64,000 nt of DNA, from positions 361,474 to 425,473 of the forward strand of contig CAJNDS010002343.1 of assembly GCA_905221605.1 (NCBI GenBank). The letters are read 5' to 3'. The DNA is from Symbiodinium natans (taxonomy: Eukaryota > Sar > Dinophyceae > Suessiales > Symbiodiniaceae). The notes beneath the pieces are model-generated. The model searched no databases, was not told where the DNA came from, and saw only the letters and a program-made list of their open reading frames with translations. Both the position numbers and the translations under genes were made by a program. Positions 52,591-63,603 of the stretch are shown here, piece after piece; within the stretch, counting starts at the first letter, position 1, and the number at the start of each line of letters is the position of its first letter.

Positions 52591-53045
52591 GAACCTGGTT
52601 GCAAAAGGTTCAGGGTTGAGCTCACGCTTTAAGATTAAGGGGATCTGGGATCATATCTGGATGTGGCATGCTGCCCGCTCTTTCCGTAATGCAAACGGCG
52701 TGCGTGAAAGGCTGCGGTTCATGCAGCTTGCGCCACAGGCCCATGTTGACATTGTTTTCTTGTTGCCCATGACCTGATAGACTGGTGGATCACTTTGCAT
52801 GTCTTCCCTTCTGTGTCGTGGCCATGCGATCCAACCACAGAACTGATAGAGTATGTTCAATAGCAGGATTTGCAGATGGAAAGCCGTCAGCAACACGAAT
52901 GGCATCAACTTCACATTACGCAAAGTATTGCAGAAGCGGTAGTTTTGAGCAAGTCCTGAAGTAAAAAAAAGTCGAAGCATGTCTCCGCCGAGACTTCAGG
53001 ATGTCGTCCAGGCGTGGGCCTGGGAGCCTGATTGGAGAGTTGGGG

Positions 53046-53115
53046 CAGGGTTTAGGGTTTAGGGTTTGGGGTATAGGGTCTAGGGTTGGGGTTTAGGGTT
53101 CAGGGTTTGGGCGGC
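53046..53115 (-). repeat. Interstitial telomere-like array (TTTAGGG)n, degenerate
   Basis: GGGTTTAGGGTTTAGGGTTTGG is followed by several one-base variants. Confidence 0.85.
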
Positions 53116-53265
53116 AAAAGAGAAAGGAAGAGAACATGTAACGCGCAAGAACGTGCAACCACAGGCTGCCGGCAAAGCACTGGGGCGCAGCTGGTCTGAT
53201 GTGCAGCCTTTCCTGAAGCTCTTGGAGGACAACTGGTACGACTCGCTGGAGAGTTTGAGGCGCCA

Positions 53266-53311
53266 GGTTTAGGGTTTAGGGTTTAGGGTTTCGGGTTTAG
53301 GGTTAGTGCCA
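53266..53311 (-). repeat. Interstitial telomere-like array (TTTAGGG)n
   Basis: About six TTTAGGG-type units with one TTTCGGG variant. Confidence 0.9.
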
Positions 53312-54479
53312 CCGGGCTCTTTTCTGAAGGCTCTGTTGGTGCTTTTGGTTGACCCCTCGCCGTCCCCTCCCATCTGCTCCCCTCTGATGTGTTTGTGATC
53401 ACCTGGATGGCTTTGTAGCCTCCCACTACCAGCAAAGTTGCTTTGTTTTTCTCCGCTCCTGAGGGGGTTGGATGAGTGACGTCGGGTCTATTCGCTTGTT
53501 TTTTGGCTGGCTGTCTCTGTGGGCACAAGACAGGATAGACAGGCAATAAGTAAGGTACCAGCGTGCCTTCCGCAGCACAATCCTTGAGGTGCTCTCGGTC
53601 GGATCTTCTTTTTTTTTTTGCACTTGGCAGTTGGCCTTCGGCGCAGCTCCCAAAGCTTTCTGCAGGTCTGGGCTGTCCCTTCGGTGCCTGACATTGCCAA
53701 ATATTCACAGGTTCACACTGACTGAATCTCTCCAGAACATTCCAGAACTAAATGGGAGGGAGGGAGTTAGGAGTGCGAACTGAGTTGGTAGCCATGCCTT
53801 AGGCACTATCCCTCCTGCCCTTCTCAGGAGTTCAGGCTGGGCCTCCCGGGTTCCGAAAGCGTCATCACCCGAAAAAAAAGGGAAGGGGGGAGCGGGCTCC
53901 ACTCACTTCAGGGGCCGAATGACCATCTCATGCCAGCATGCCCTCGCAGTGGAAGGGGCGATGCTGGGATCTGTTGGGGACCGCCCCCTGAGTGAGGGGC
54001 AACGAATTGGGCGCAACTCCACCCTTGGTACTCTGAGGCTGAGACCGCAGAAACCCTTGCAAGCCCAAAAGTCAAGAACACCAGTGGCCCCGAGAAAGGA
54101 CTGCAGTAATGCCTCGATACAGGATGGGATGTAACTACACGCATACAGGATGATATCCTCCATCACTTCGCAATGCCCGTTTGCCATTCCTCGTCACGTG
54201 CGGGTACGTCCTCGTTGTGGCACAGGAAGCAGAACGCACAGCAAATGCAGAAATACTCAGTTTTTTCGATGGACGTGATGGAACAAGGTTTTTGAGGCAG
54301 ACCCTGAAGGGGCCATAAGGTCCAAGCCCACGTTGCATTGGTGAGCTATGGTGAGTTCGATTGCAAGACATTGCTGCGCAATTCTACTCATGCCCTCCTC
54401 CCGGAGGTCAGTGGGCGTGCCTGACCTTCAAGCGCTTGGGATCCCACAAAGGTTTGCGAAGGACAACAGAAGTCCAAAG
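53312..54479. other. Gap, possible upstream exons of the KH gene not found
   Basis: No exon with matching phase could be identified. Overlapping frames exist on both strands with no motif. Confidence 0.35.
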
Positions 54480-54863
54480 CTTGTATGTATGTATGTATGT
54501 ACGTACGTATGTATGTAAGTAAGTACGTATGTATGTATGTAGGAATGCAGGAATGCAGGAATGCACGAAGGTATGAATGTATCAATGTATGAGTGTATGA
54601 ATGTGTGAATGTATGAATGTATGAATGAATGACTGAATGTATGCATGTCATCATTCTTCTTCTTCTTCTTCTTCTTCTTATTGTTATTGTTATTGTTATT
54701 GCTATTGTTATTGTTATTGTTATTGTTGTTGTTATTGTTATTATTATTGTTATTGTTATTGTTATTGTTCTTGTTATTGTTATTATTATTGTTATGGTTG
54801 TTGTTATTGTTATTGTTATTGCTATTGCTATTGCTATCGCTATTCTTCTTCTTCTTCTTATTT
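54480..54863 (+). repeat. Compound microsatellite (GTAT, GGAATGCA, GAAT, CTT, ATTGTT)
   Basis: In order: GTATGTATGTAC, GGAATGCAGGAATGCA, GTATGAATGTATGAATG, (TTC)n, then a long (ATTGTT)n run with TATTAT interruptions, and (TTC)n again. It ends next to a splice acceptor at 54868. Confidence 0.95.
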
Positions 54864-54868
54864 AACAG

Positions 54869-57800
54869 AAATCTCTCCGCAGGAGCTTTTGCAGCTGTCG
54901 GAGGCAGATGTCCGGACCCGGGCCGCGACTCCACCTGACAAGTCTGACAAGGACAAGGGCAAGACCAAGGGCAAAAGCAGCAAAAGCAAGGGTAAAAGCT
55001 GGCATGGAGACTACGAAGAGAGCCCTGGCCCCGCATATTGAAGTCCTCATCCAGGCAGTTCTGAAATACAGTTGTCTGTTGAATGCAACATCCCTTGAAG
55101 ATTCGATCTAAGGAGTGGAAAAGGCAGCGACTATTGGACACAAAGCCATGATTCACAAGGCTGCGCATTTTTCTTGCGCGCCGTAGGACTGCAGGGTCTG
55201 GTAGACGACGTCGCTCAGAATCATGACAGTCACTTCGAAAGCGATTGAGTGTGGAGCTATTCCGACCCCAAAGATATCAGCATATCTGTGCGGTTGTCTC
55301 TTGGAGTGAAGCGTGGTGGACGTGCAGGCACCCCAAAACGCCACAGAGACGGAAATGACAAAGGCAAGGGCAAAGGCAAAGGCAAAGACGGCCACGACAA
55401 GAAAGGGGCCAAAGGCAGAGAAGGCAAAAGCAAGGACGCTCTCATCAGAGGTAGTTGGGTACATAAGCATTGTGTGGGGTGTTCCTTCAAAGGTTGAAGG
55501 ATTCGTTTGCGGGCAAGGTGTGTAAGAGCACAGGCAGGCTCGTTTCAGTTTTATGCCTGGGGTGAGGAGCCTGAAGGTGACGGAGAGTATGTGCACAAGA
55601 TTCATTTCGAAGTGGAGCAGCTGGATCAGCGCTTTCCACTAGCGGCCAAGCTCATCGGGAAAGGCAGAGGGTGTGCCAAGTTATGAAAGCATGTGATGCA
55701 CATGGTGCAGGCATCAGCCCCTTCACATCCCCTTCACGTGACAGGTGGCCGCAATGTGAAGCACATCAGCGAGCAGACGGGTGCCGCCGTGTGGCTGTGC
55801 GGCCGCGGCTCGGGGCTGAGAGATCACGGCGGTGAGGATTCGGAACCGCTGCACATGCTGGTCAAGTCCCATGACAAGGACGGCCAGTGGACCTGTATAG
55901 GATTGTCTTAGAAGGGGCTTGCTCACAATGTCAGGAAGTGATGCCGGCACATGATGAGCTGAGAGCGCATGACGCCAAAATAGAAATACGGCGGTGCCGG
56001 ATGGGTCTCAGACATTTCGACATACGGGTTCCAGCTTTGGGAGACGGGGTGGTGGCGGGGCGTGTACCCAGAATCCCGGCTTTACAGCCCAGAACGCCCA
56101 AATTGCAACTCAACAAGCCTACTTACTTGGAACGCAAAGACCTGAAGCCCCAGCATCATCCCTTAGAGCAACCATGCAAATTGGAAAGTGAGGCTGGTCG
56201 CAATATGGGCGTTCTCAAGCCAACTTCAAGACAGCGAAAGGAAAGAAAGAAGGAAAGTACGGAAGGGTTGAAGGGGTTAGGCTCCCATAACTTAGCCCGA
56301 ACCTAGGCGTGTAGGTTTAAGGGTTTCAGGGGTTAGGGTTACATACTGGTACAAAATAAGACATGATTTACATTTCATGTAATCCATAAACATATTGTAT
56401 TACATGGTGTGATATTACTAGATGTTATATGGCATCTGATTACTTGCTTCAAAGAAACAGAAGGAAAGAGAGAGACAGAGGCACTTGTCGTACATACTTC
56501 AAAGAAACAAAACGAAAGAGATAGACTCAGGTCGTCCAGTTGTAGAATGGGCTTTCTCAGGTCGTCCAGTTGCAGCATGGGCGTTCTCATGTCGTTCTGG
56601 TTGTAAAAATGCGGGGTGTAGGGCAACCGTGTACGTGCTGCGGACGAGGGGGAGGGGGGCAACATCCTGTGGGGGGGTGCGGGAGAGCACGGACCGGTGT
56701 GAGTGCGATATGTGGTTGACGCTGGACAAGGAGGGGACGCACGATAACCAGTTGATGGGAGAGGGTGCGGCGTGGACAAGGGGGAGCGTGATATCCGGGT
56801 GGAGTGTGGACAAGGAGGGGGGCCCTGATAGGTTGATGGGGAGTGCGCGGGGAGCTCGAAAATCCGGTGCGCGATATCCAGGGAGTGCGATTATGCTTGT
56901 TGAGTCTTGGACGAGGGGGGGGGGTGCGGGAGGCTGTAGCGAACGCCATGTCCGTTGACGGGGAGAGGCATGGAGAACTGGTCCGTGGCGGACGAAGGGG
57001 AAGGTTGCCGGTTGACGGGGTGTCCGGTGGACGGGGAGGATGCGGGGGCAATATCCGGTTGATGGGACGGGATGCAGTCGCCCGGGAGACGGGGGAGGGG
57101 AGAATTCGTCGCAGCCTTGCGGCGTCGCAATATGGAGCACAGGCACATCAGCGGAAAGACCAATGTCGTGTTGTTTGGTAGACGCCTGGGGGCGAGCCCG
57201 GGGTACTTTCTCCAACATCTGCCGCGAGATGCATCCAAGATTATTGTGATTCCTGCTGCCACTGCCGACTACCCGGGTTCTGTTTGCACTTGTCTGTGCG
57301 ATATAGCTTACTTTTTTTCTACATCCAACACGTCGAAAAAGCATATTCTTATTAATAGTACCATGCAAACTAGAATTATTCATAATAGGCACGTTCCAAT
57401 TGTTGCCATCAAATTCTGATATGTGTTAATGAACTGATAGTAACAGTGATATTTTCATGGTTTCAACAGTGTCATACTTATTGACTATTGCAAAATGATA
57501 TTATAACATGCTATTTCTTTGCTGTGCTGAAATTTCTGAACAATCAACGTGTACCATCAGTGCTACATTCTTTTCAATAAGCTTTACAATGATCACACCG
57601 CTTATTCCGCATTGCTGGAACGGGAGAAGCTGGATCAATCAACCTGTGGGTAAGTTCTGGGTGGAAAGATTCGAGCGATACATGTTATTCTTTCAGTGGC
57701 ATTTGGCTGGCCCCGTTTTCCGTTGCACGCACGGTGTAAGTGCACCTCTGGCCCTGGCGAGTCAAACTCTGGGTGGCATGGGTATAGCGGGAAGAACGGA

Positions 57801-58536
57801 GAGCCAACATGCGCCGCATAGTACAATGCATCCGTTACTGCTGTCAAAACTATTAGTTGTCATGGGAGCGAGGGTGGGGTGTCAACCCCCCCCCACCCTG
57901 CGCCTAGAACGCTGTGGTGGCATAGGCGCTTGCATCATGACCATTGGCTCTGGGCAGGCCGCGCTGGATGAGGCTGTCCAAATCACTGATGACCTCATTG
58001 ACACAGTCATGGAGGAGTACAGTCAGTGGCTGGAGAGCGCCGATGCACAAGCGCCCGAGGGGGGAGGTGGGGAGCCGCATGAGAACAAAGAAGGCTGTTG
58101 CTCTTCTGCATGTTCAGTGAGCACGGACCTTTGCATGTCGCATCGTGTTGTAGCCAAGACTGCAGGCAGCGGTGCAGCTGTTCACGCCAGTATAGTATGA
58201 GTCAGTGCTGGGCAGGTTTGTTTGGAAGACGCTTGCTCACTACGGTTTTCCTCATGGATGGATGATCACGGGTTTTAGCCGGGTGGCAGAAGGACGTCTC
58301 AGACGATCTCAAGAGTAACAGGTGAGACAGGGCAAATCAAGACTGACCTAGCTTCACAGTCTTTCGCCGTGCCCGTGCACCATCACTTTGCCAGCCAAGG
58401 TTTTCACTGTGGGCAGCATGGGCACTTCGCGCGCGAGTGCCCTGAGAAGGGGAAAGGCAAAGGAGGCAAGGGCAAGAAAGGCAAGCGATCGTGGGATGAT
58501 GCCAGTTATGCCAAGCGGGCAAGATATTCGTACTAG
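54869..58536 (+). CDS. KH-domain and CCHC zinc-knuckle RNA-binding protein gene (SF1/BBP-like), 5'-incomplete
   Basis: Six exons join in phase: 54869-54991, 55328-55450, 55538-55663, 55745-55878, 57958-58096 and 58400-58536, ending TAG. They add up to 259 codons plus stop. The first two encode PQELLQLSEADVRTRAATPP and Lys/Gly-rich linkers (DKGKGKGKGKDGHDKKGAKG). The next three form a KH domain: FPLAAKLIGKG/GRNVKHIS with the GKGG loop, GAAVWLCGRGSG, EDSEPLHMLVKSHDK and then ALDEAVQITDDLIDTVMEEY. The last exon has a zinc knuckle CFHCGQHGHFAREC and a basic tail ending RARYSY. A KH domain followed by CCHC knuckles is the layout of the branch-point-binding protein SF1/BBP, so a role in splicing is plausible, but other KH proteins share it. 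Intron starts are GT (three), GC (55664) and probably GA (55879). Upstream exons are missing. Confidence 0.83.
56447..56612 (+). repeat. Two short tandem repeats inside the KH-gene intron
   Basis: ACTTCAAAGAAACA(GA/AA) with an AAGAGA tail occurs twice, about 52 bp apart (56447 and 56499). Then the 30-bp unit CAGGTCGTCCAGTTGTAGAA plus TGGGCTTTCT occurs two and a half times (about 56529-56612). Confidence 0.75.
56630..57080 (+). repeat. Degenerate G-rich minisatellite in intron
   Basis: GTTGATGGG, GTGGACAAGGAGGGG and GATATCCGG phrases alternate repeatedly at roughly 45-bp spacing. The minus strand reads as long Pro/Ser-rich ORFs that are not genes. Confidence 0.6.
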
Positions 58537-58660
58537 TCTTGCAAGTCCCGATCCCGCTGCATCATTCCTTCGAATGCTTCGGGTTCTGGCTTGGCATGCA
58601 CCCTTGCAAGACTCAAGTCTCTTGCCAGTCAGACAAAAGCCAAACAGGCGCCTGGAATGT

Positions 58661-58772
58661 AAACCCTAAACCCTAAACCCTAAACCCTAAACCCTAAACC
58701 CTAAACCCTAAACCCTAAACCCTAAACCCTAAACCCTAAACCCTAAACCCTAAACCCTAAACCCTAAACCCT
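58661..58772 (+). repeat. Interstitial telomere array, about 16 x CCCTAAA
   Basis: Sixteen near-perfect CCCTAAA units start 125 bp after the stop codon of the KH gene. Confidence 0.98.
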
Positions 58773-59342
58773 TTCTAGGTAGCTGGGACTCTTGTCCATG
58801 AGGCGCGCAGTCAAAGCCGTCAGTGTTGGAGCGCTCCCGTCGCACCTCCTCCAACACTGGAGTGCGAAATCAAGATCAGAGTCTGAACCCCTACAAGAGA
58901 TGAGGATAATGGTTGGTAGTGACTGGTAGTGAGTATCCCCATCAACATGAAGGGGCTCAGGCTCAGGATATGCTGCCCGTAGCTGCATAGTCGGGATTAA
59001 ACACAAGTTGTTCATGAACACATTGCCACCTTAGTCGTTGGTACGAATGGAATGGGCTTCCTGCACAAGGCATGGTGGCCGCCGCCGAGCGAAGACGTAG
59101 TTTCAAATTCCGGAACCGCTGCGATCTTATTGGGCAAAGACAAAAAGCTGCTAAGCTGCACCGCGCGATATGGTGGAAATGCATGCTTACCATGCCTTTT
59201 CGGCGTCTCACCCGATGGCTTTGCTAGGAGAAGACCTCCCGGGCCGGATGAGCTCTTACTCTGCGGATCCGGGTGTGGCAAGCCTCAGGACAGCGCCCCG
59301 GAGACCGCTCAAGCGCCGGCTTCCTCCCAATTCAAAAAAAGC
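58773..59342. other. Unique stretch between two telomeric arrays
   Basis: No gene is supported. Small frames exist but have no motif. Confidence 0.4.
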
Positions 59343-59442
59343 CTAAACCCTAAACCCTAAACCCTAAACCCTAAACCCTAAACCCTAAACCCTAAACCCT
59401 AAACCCTAAACCCTAAACCCTAAACCCTCAACCCTAAACCCC
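59343..59442 (+). repeat. Interstitial telomere array, about 14 x CCCTAAA
   Basis: Perfect CCCTAAA units with a single CCCTCAA near the end. Confidence 0.97.
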
Positions 59443-59684
59443 AAAAAATGCTGTGTCTGTCACAGGTCGGTCGCCGAAGGCTTGTGCCTTAGGTCTCGTG
59501 AAACACAACAAGACCGTGGGGGCGGGCGCAGTAATGTGCAGTGCACTTCGAATGCCTTGCACTCTTTGAGAAGCACCGTTGAGGGCATCGGAGTTCTGGG
59601 CTCAGTGGAAGCGAAGATCAGGCAGTGGTCTCGGAGGGTTCTTTTGCGTCTCCTCTCATGATCAAATGGGAGGGGGGTTTCCGC

Positions 59685-59773
59685 AAATAGGGGTACCCTT
59701 TGCATTCTTTTTTTCGGAGGTTCGTATAATACGGATTGTAGCATTTTGGGGTATATTCGGGGTACCCCTATTT
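59685..59773. mobile_element. 89-bp palindromic element (MITE-like)
   Basis: The arms AAATAGGGGTACCC (59685-59698) and GGGTACCCCTATTT (59760-59773) are perfect inverted repeats with a 61-base centre. It may be a small non-autonomous transposon. Confidence 0.6.
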
Positions 59774-60515
59774 TGGGAGAAGCCCAAGTGACGCGTCAGC
59801 GTGGCCAGGGGGCTAGAAGCCAGGTTGGCGCTGGAGCCTTAAATGAGGGTGGACACGGACGTGCAGGGGCGCCAGGCCGTTGTTGTTTTTGCCTTTTGGG
59901 CTTTGCAAGGCAGATGCGGACGAAGAGATGCGGGCGCCTGAAGCTTTCCACATTGGAGCTTTTGAAGGTCGGTCGCGATCGTCACACAGTGATTTTATTG
60001 CAGGATGGGCAGCTACTTGAGTGATCACGTGGAGTTGCTATGCTTCAAGGTGGAGCGTTCAGAATCGGTCGGAGCACGGCAATCTTTTGATTTCAGTTGC
60101 AAATATGCTACACTTGCCACTTAACGGAGTTGAAGTTCGACGGGAGGCGCAGTCTTGGGTTCGCCAGCTCAGTGCCGTCATGGCCTCGGATGGCTGGGCT
60201 TTTGGTAGGCGTTGGCAGAGACCGAAACAAAGGGCATCAAACTTGTACATGAGAGCTTTGTTGGTATTCGTCGGTGCTTTTGCTGGCTCAGGGGCTGGAC
60301 CCTTCGAATCGCTGTGGCCTCACCAGCTGTGATGCATATCTCCTCGGACGATGAATAACAAAGGTGGAGCCCTACAGACTGGAAGTGCGCGCTCCAGTCC
60401 AGCCTGCGTAAAGGCAAGGAGCACTTGCTTGCTGTAGCTACATGCGTACACGCGAGAGCTTGTGTCCAGACAGCACGTGACAGTCATTTCTGGGCCTTTT
60501 CTGTCCGCTCACAGG

Positions 60516-60657
60516 CTTCTCTAGAGTTCGACACGGTGGTTCGGTATCATCCAGTTGGTGTTGAGAGTTTTGGAATCGTTGATCTGCTCATGGACCCTAC
60601 TGACACTGCCCATGCCGCGCATGTTCTTTTTTTGAAGGTTGCCTGCCTGACACTGTA
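60516..60657 (+). CDS. Candidate exon of an unrecognised gene
   Basis: After a CTCACAG acceptor the frame encodes ASLEFDTVVRYHPVGVESFG, then IVDLLMDPTDTAHAAHVLF, to a stop at 60656-60658. The composition is protein-like. No partner exon is proved; a block near 60101-60200 (ANMLHLPLNGVEVRREAQSW) might belong upstream. Confidence 0.3.
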
Positions 60658-62793
60658 GGGGTGCGATTGAATGCAGAATGTACAGTACGTGCAGCGCTTT
60701 GGTTCACTTATGTTGATATCAAACAGAATCGAGCCGCAAAAGAACATATTCCAAGTCACGTTGTCTGCTGTTTGGACTGACGCTAAGATCTTTGGGTGAT
60801 CTTTGTTAGGGTGCAAAAATTCCACTCAGGCTTTGCGCACCTGTAGCCTCCTCGCTGGGCCAATTTGTCAGGGATTGTGCCATTTCTTGCGGCAATGGAA
60901 AGTTCAGACCCTTGTCCTCAAACGACCGCAAATCTGTGGGCGGTTGGGGTTGGCGCCGCAAGCCTCTAAAAGTGCACGGGACATCGGAGGGGGTATGATT
61001 TCGATTCCTGGGCGATGCCCAGAGCATGCCATTGGCGATGAAAGCCATGTTTCAACTCACCCCAAGAACTCCGGGCCTAAACCCGCGCCGAGGCGAGACC
61101 GCGGTTTTGGTTTGCGGTGCGGGATGGCAGGCTAAACCTCTTACCCTGGACGTAACAAGACATCGGCCTTCCCCGGCCCGAGATTCCTTCCGACCGTGGA
61201 GCAGTCACATGCAGTCACGCAGTCACTGCGTTGCAACGTCGAGTTGCTGTCGACTTGCAGGTGATGCCTGCCGCACCTCCTTTTACGCCAGCCTCCTGGG
61301 CTTGGCTGTGCTTTGGCGAGGGCTCAGCAGAAGCCCCAATAGGCCAGCAAGCATCCTGCAGGCCGAGATGCATTGGCATTCCGCTGGAAGCTGCAGGCAC
61401 AGGGGGGCCGTTCGGGGCACAAGTTCATATTGCGTGTTTGCTATGTTTCGCCATTGCGCAGTTTGCATTCCATCTGCTTGTGAAAAAGACCTTGATGCAG
61501 TCAGGTGAGTCTTCGTCAATGGACATCAAGTTCAGCCCTGCTCGGGCCCTGGGGTCATCACTACTGAGTCATTACTATGCAGATTGATGCTGTTTGATGC
61601 TGTTTGCATAATGTGCAGCTCAGCCTGGGCTCAGACACGTTGCTGGTATCATTCGCATATATTCGCATCTTTGCAAGTCTGTTTACAACAGGGCTCGCCA
61701 AGTGAGGCATGCGACGGTAGGAACTCCCTGGAAATCCAAGAAGTGCTGCGTTTTACGATGGGACGCCGCCTGTGACTAGTGGCCATGTGGCAGACCTGCG
61801 AGCATGAGGGCGACAACTTCCAGGTTGCGAGACAGGGCTCCCACCTGCTCCAAAGGCCTGAGCTTCGAAGCTGATGTGGGTTTACGAGACTAGGGGGCCC
61901 CTACAATAGGCCTGATAGGAGGCTTCCCTTAAAATAAGGATCCGTAGCCTATCTGCGTGAGCTATCTTCACGTCCTTTGAGGTGCAGAAGTGCGCCGGCA
62001 AAAGGGAGGGAGAAGTCACACCAGAGGCGGGACGCCCTTTCGCGCGCCATGCACTCGCGCAAATTGCAGCTACAAAGCCCGCAATTTGCACGAAACCCTG
62101 CTTACGGTTGAAGCGTGCGTTTTTGTTGTTGTTTTTTTGAGCGATTCGCCTCGGTGGCAACGCTGTCTTCAAAGAGCGCGCAGCACAAAACTGGTTGGAA
62201 AGCATTGTTGGAATCTCAGCAAAACGGGGTTCACCTGGCTTTCGGATGGCTCGTTTGATCTCCGCACGGTGTCTTGGCACCCTGGGTACCGTAGACACAC
62301 TTCTTGGTGAACTGGCTCCGCGTGTGCAAGATTTTCAATGAGTAAGGTTGAGTTTTTTTGGGAGAAGTTTCGGGTTTGGGCTTGCAGAGCTTAGCACGGG
62401 CAGATGCGGGCAGATACTCCCTCCCTGCTCACGCCCCGAAACCCCGCAGAAACGGGCGCCCAGCCAAAACATGTCCAATATTTTCATGTTGATCGGAAAT
62501 GCAAAAAGTGGTGGCTGTGAGCTTGCACTCGTCCACACGCGAGTCGGTTGATTCATAGTGAACTAGCAGGTCCGTGAGCGACTCTGTAGTCGATTACTCC
62601 GCAAAATTCGACACTCACGAGATACGCATGTGCTGAGCCCTCGGCAGGTCGAACGTCCAGTTGAAGGATTCTTGGCGTGGCCTAGAAGATGAGCTTGCTC
62701 AAAGGCCTCGCAGCTTGCAGCGGGGTTGATCTGCTGTAGAAAGCGGCGAGGGAGGCCACCGAACTGCACGGGTTCCATCTGAGGCTGCAGCTC
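60658..62793. other. Gap, nothing firmly assigned
   Basis: A frame at 61264-61587 has a hydrophobic segment (VHIACLLCFAIAQFAFHLLV) and might be an exon, but no splice partner was found. A TAGGGGGCCCCTA palindrome lies near 61889. Confidence 0.35.
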
Positions 62794-63603
62794 TTGGATG
62801 AGATCTTTGACTCCCTGGACGAGGTGCCTGGCAAGCAAAGCTGTCCAGGTGTTGGGAGACCGAAGAAGGCGGAGAGAGCGGAGATCGGCTCGGAGCCGAA
62901 GAGCAGACTTTCATCATCTTTTAGACATCTCTATCGTGCCAGTGGCGACCGGCGTGCAGCAAAAGCATCGGCAAAGAGACCGGTGCGCAGCGCGTCAGCT
63001 GCATCGGTCCGAGATGTCCAAGTCGCGCCTCTCAGCAAGGTCCCATCGTTGAAGCCCTTCAAGGGCCTCAAGGGCCTCAAGGGCGTAACCTCCCACGGCA
63101 CACTCCGTGCAAGTGGTGCAAGCGGTGCAAGCACTGCTGGACATCCGCGTGCTGCAGAGGCTGAGGAGGCAGAAGCAGCGAAAGATGGCAGAGCTGTCCA
63201 GTTGGAGGAAGTTCGCGAAGAGAGGTCCAAGACTGGCTGTCATTTGCACAGGGCGCCCAGCGATTCAGGATCTGCAGTGGCTTGCTGTTCTTTGCATCTT
63301 TTTTGTTGTTTGCTTTCAGGTCGCACATGTGTAGACCTTGTCGCAATGTATGCAAGTCGGATCATGTGACTGAATCGGACCAAGGCGGGCAGGGATGCAG
63401 GCATGGCACCTGCTTCTTTGTGTTTCAAGTGCTTTCTGGGCGCCAGATGTGTTTTTTTATTTCATCGACGCCCATCGTCCTCGTTGCCCGCAGGTTCTCG
63501 TGAACTGCCTCTGTCGGAACGATCAGCTCCACCCGACCCAGCTGCTGTCGATGATGGCTCCGATTCGGAGGTGTACACGGACGACGAGTTCGAAGATGAG
63601 TAG
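62730..63603 (+). CDS. 3' part of an unrecognised spliced gene with acidic C-terminus
   Basis: An exon-like block near 62739-62820 encodes KAAREATELHGFHLRLQLLD and EIFDSLDE, which has the look of an EF-hand helix, followed by a GTGCCTGG donor. A longer frame (62794-63235) is Lys/Ala/Ser rich with PFKGLKGLKG and AEAEEAEAAKDG. The terminal exon 63494-63603 follows TTGCCCGCAG. It encodes SRELPLSERSAPPDPAAVDD and GSDSEVYTDDEFEDE, then TAG. The last exon is the most secure part. Which middle frame is used is unclear, and the EF-hand idea is weak. Confidence 0.4.

Noticed and set aside
54428-55168. Asn/Lys-rich 246-residue minus frame and Leu/Ile-rich + frames
   Set aside because: They read through (ATTGTT)n, (TTC)n and GTAT repeats. 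The real coding part here is the + strand exon from 54869.
56499-57392. Pro/Ser-rich 297-residue minus frame
   Set aside because: It mirrors a G-rich minisatellite within an intron of the KH gene.
58661-59442. A chromosome end
   Set aside because: Arrays are short, internal, on both strand senses and flanked by unique sequence and genes, so they are interstitial.
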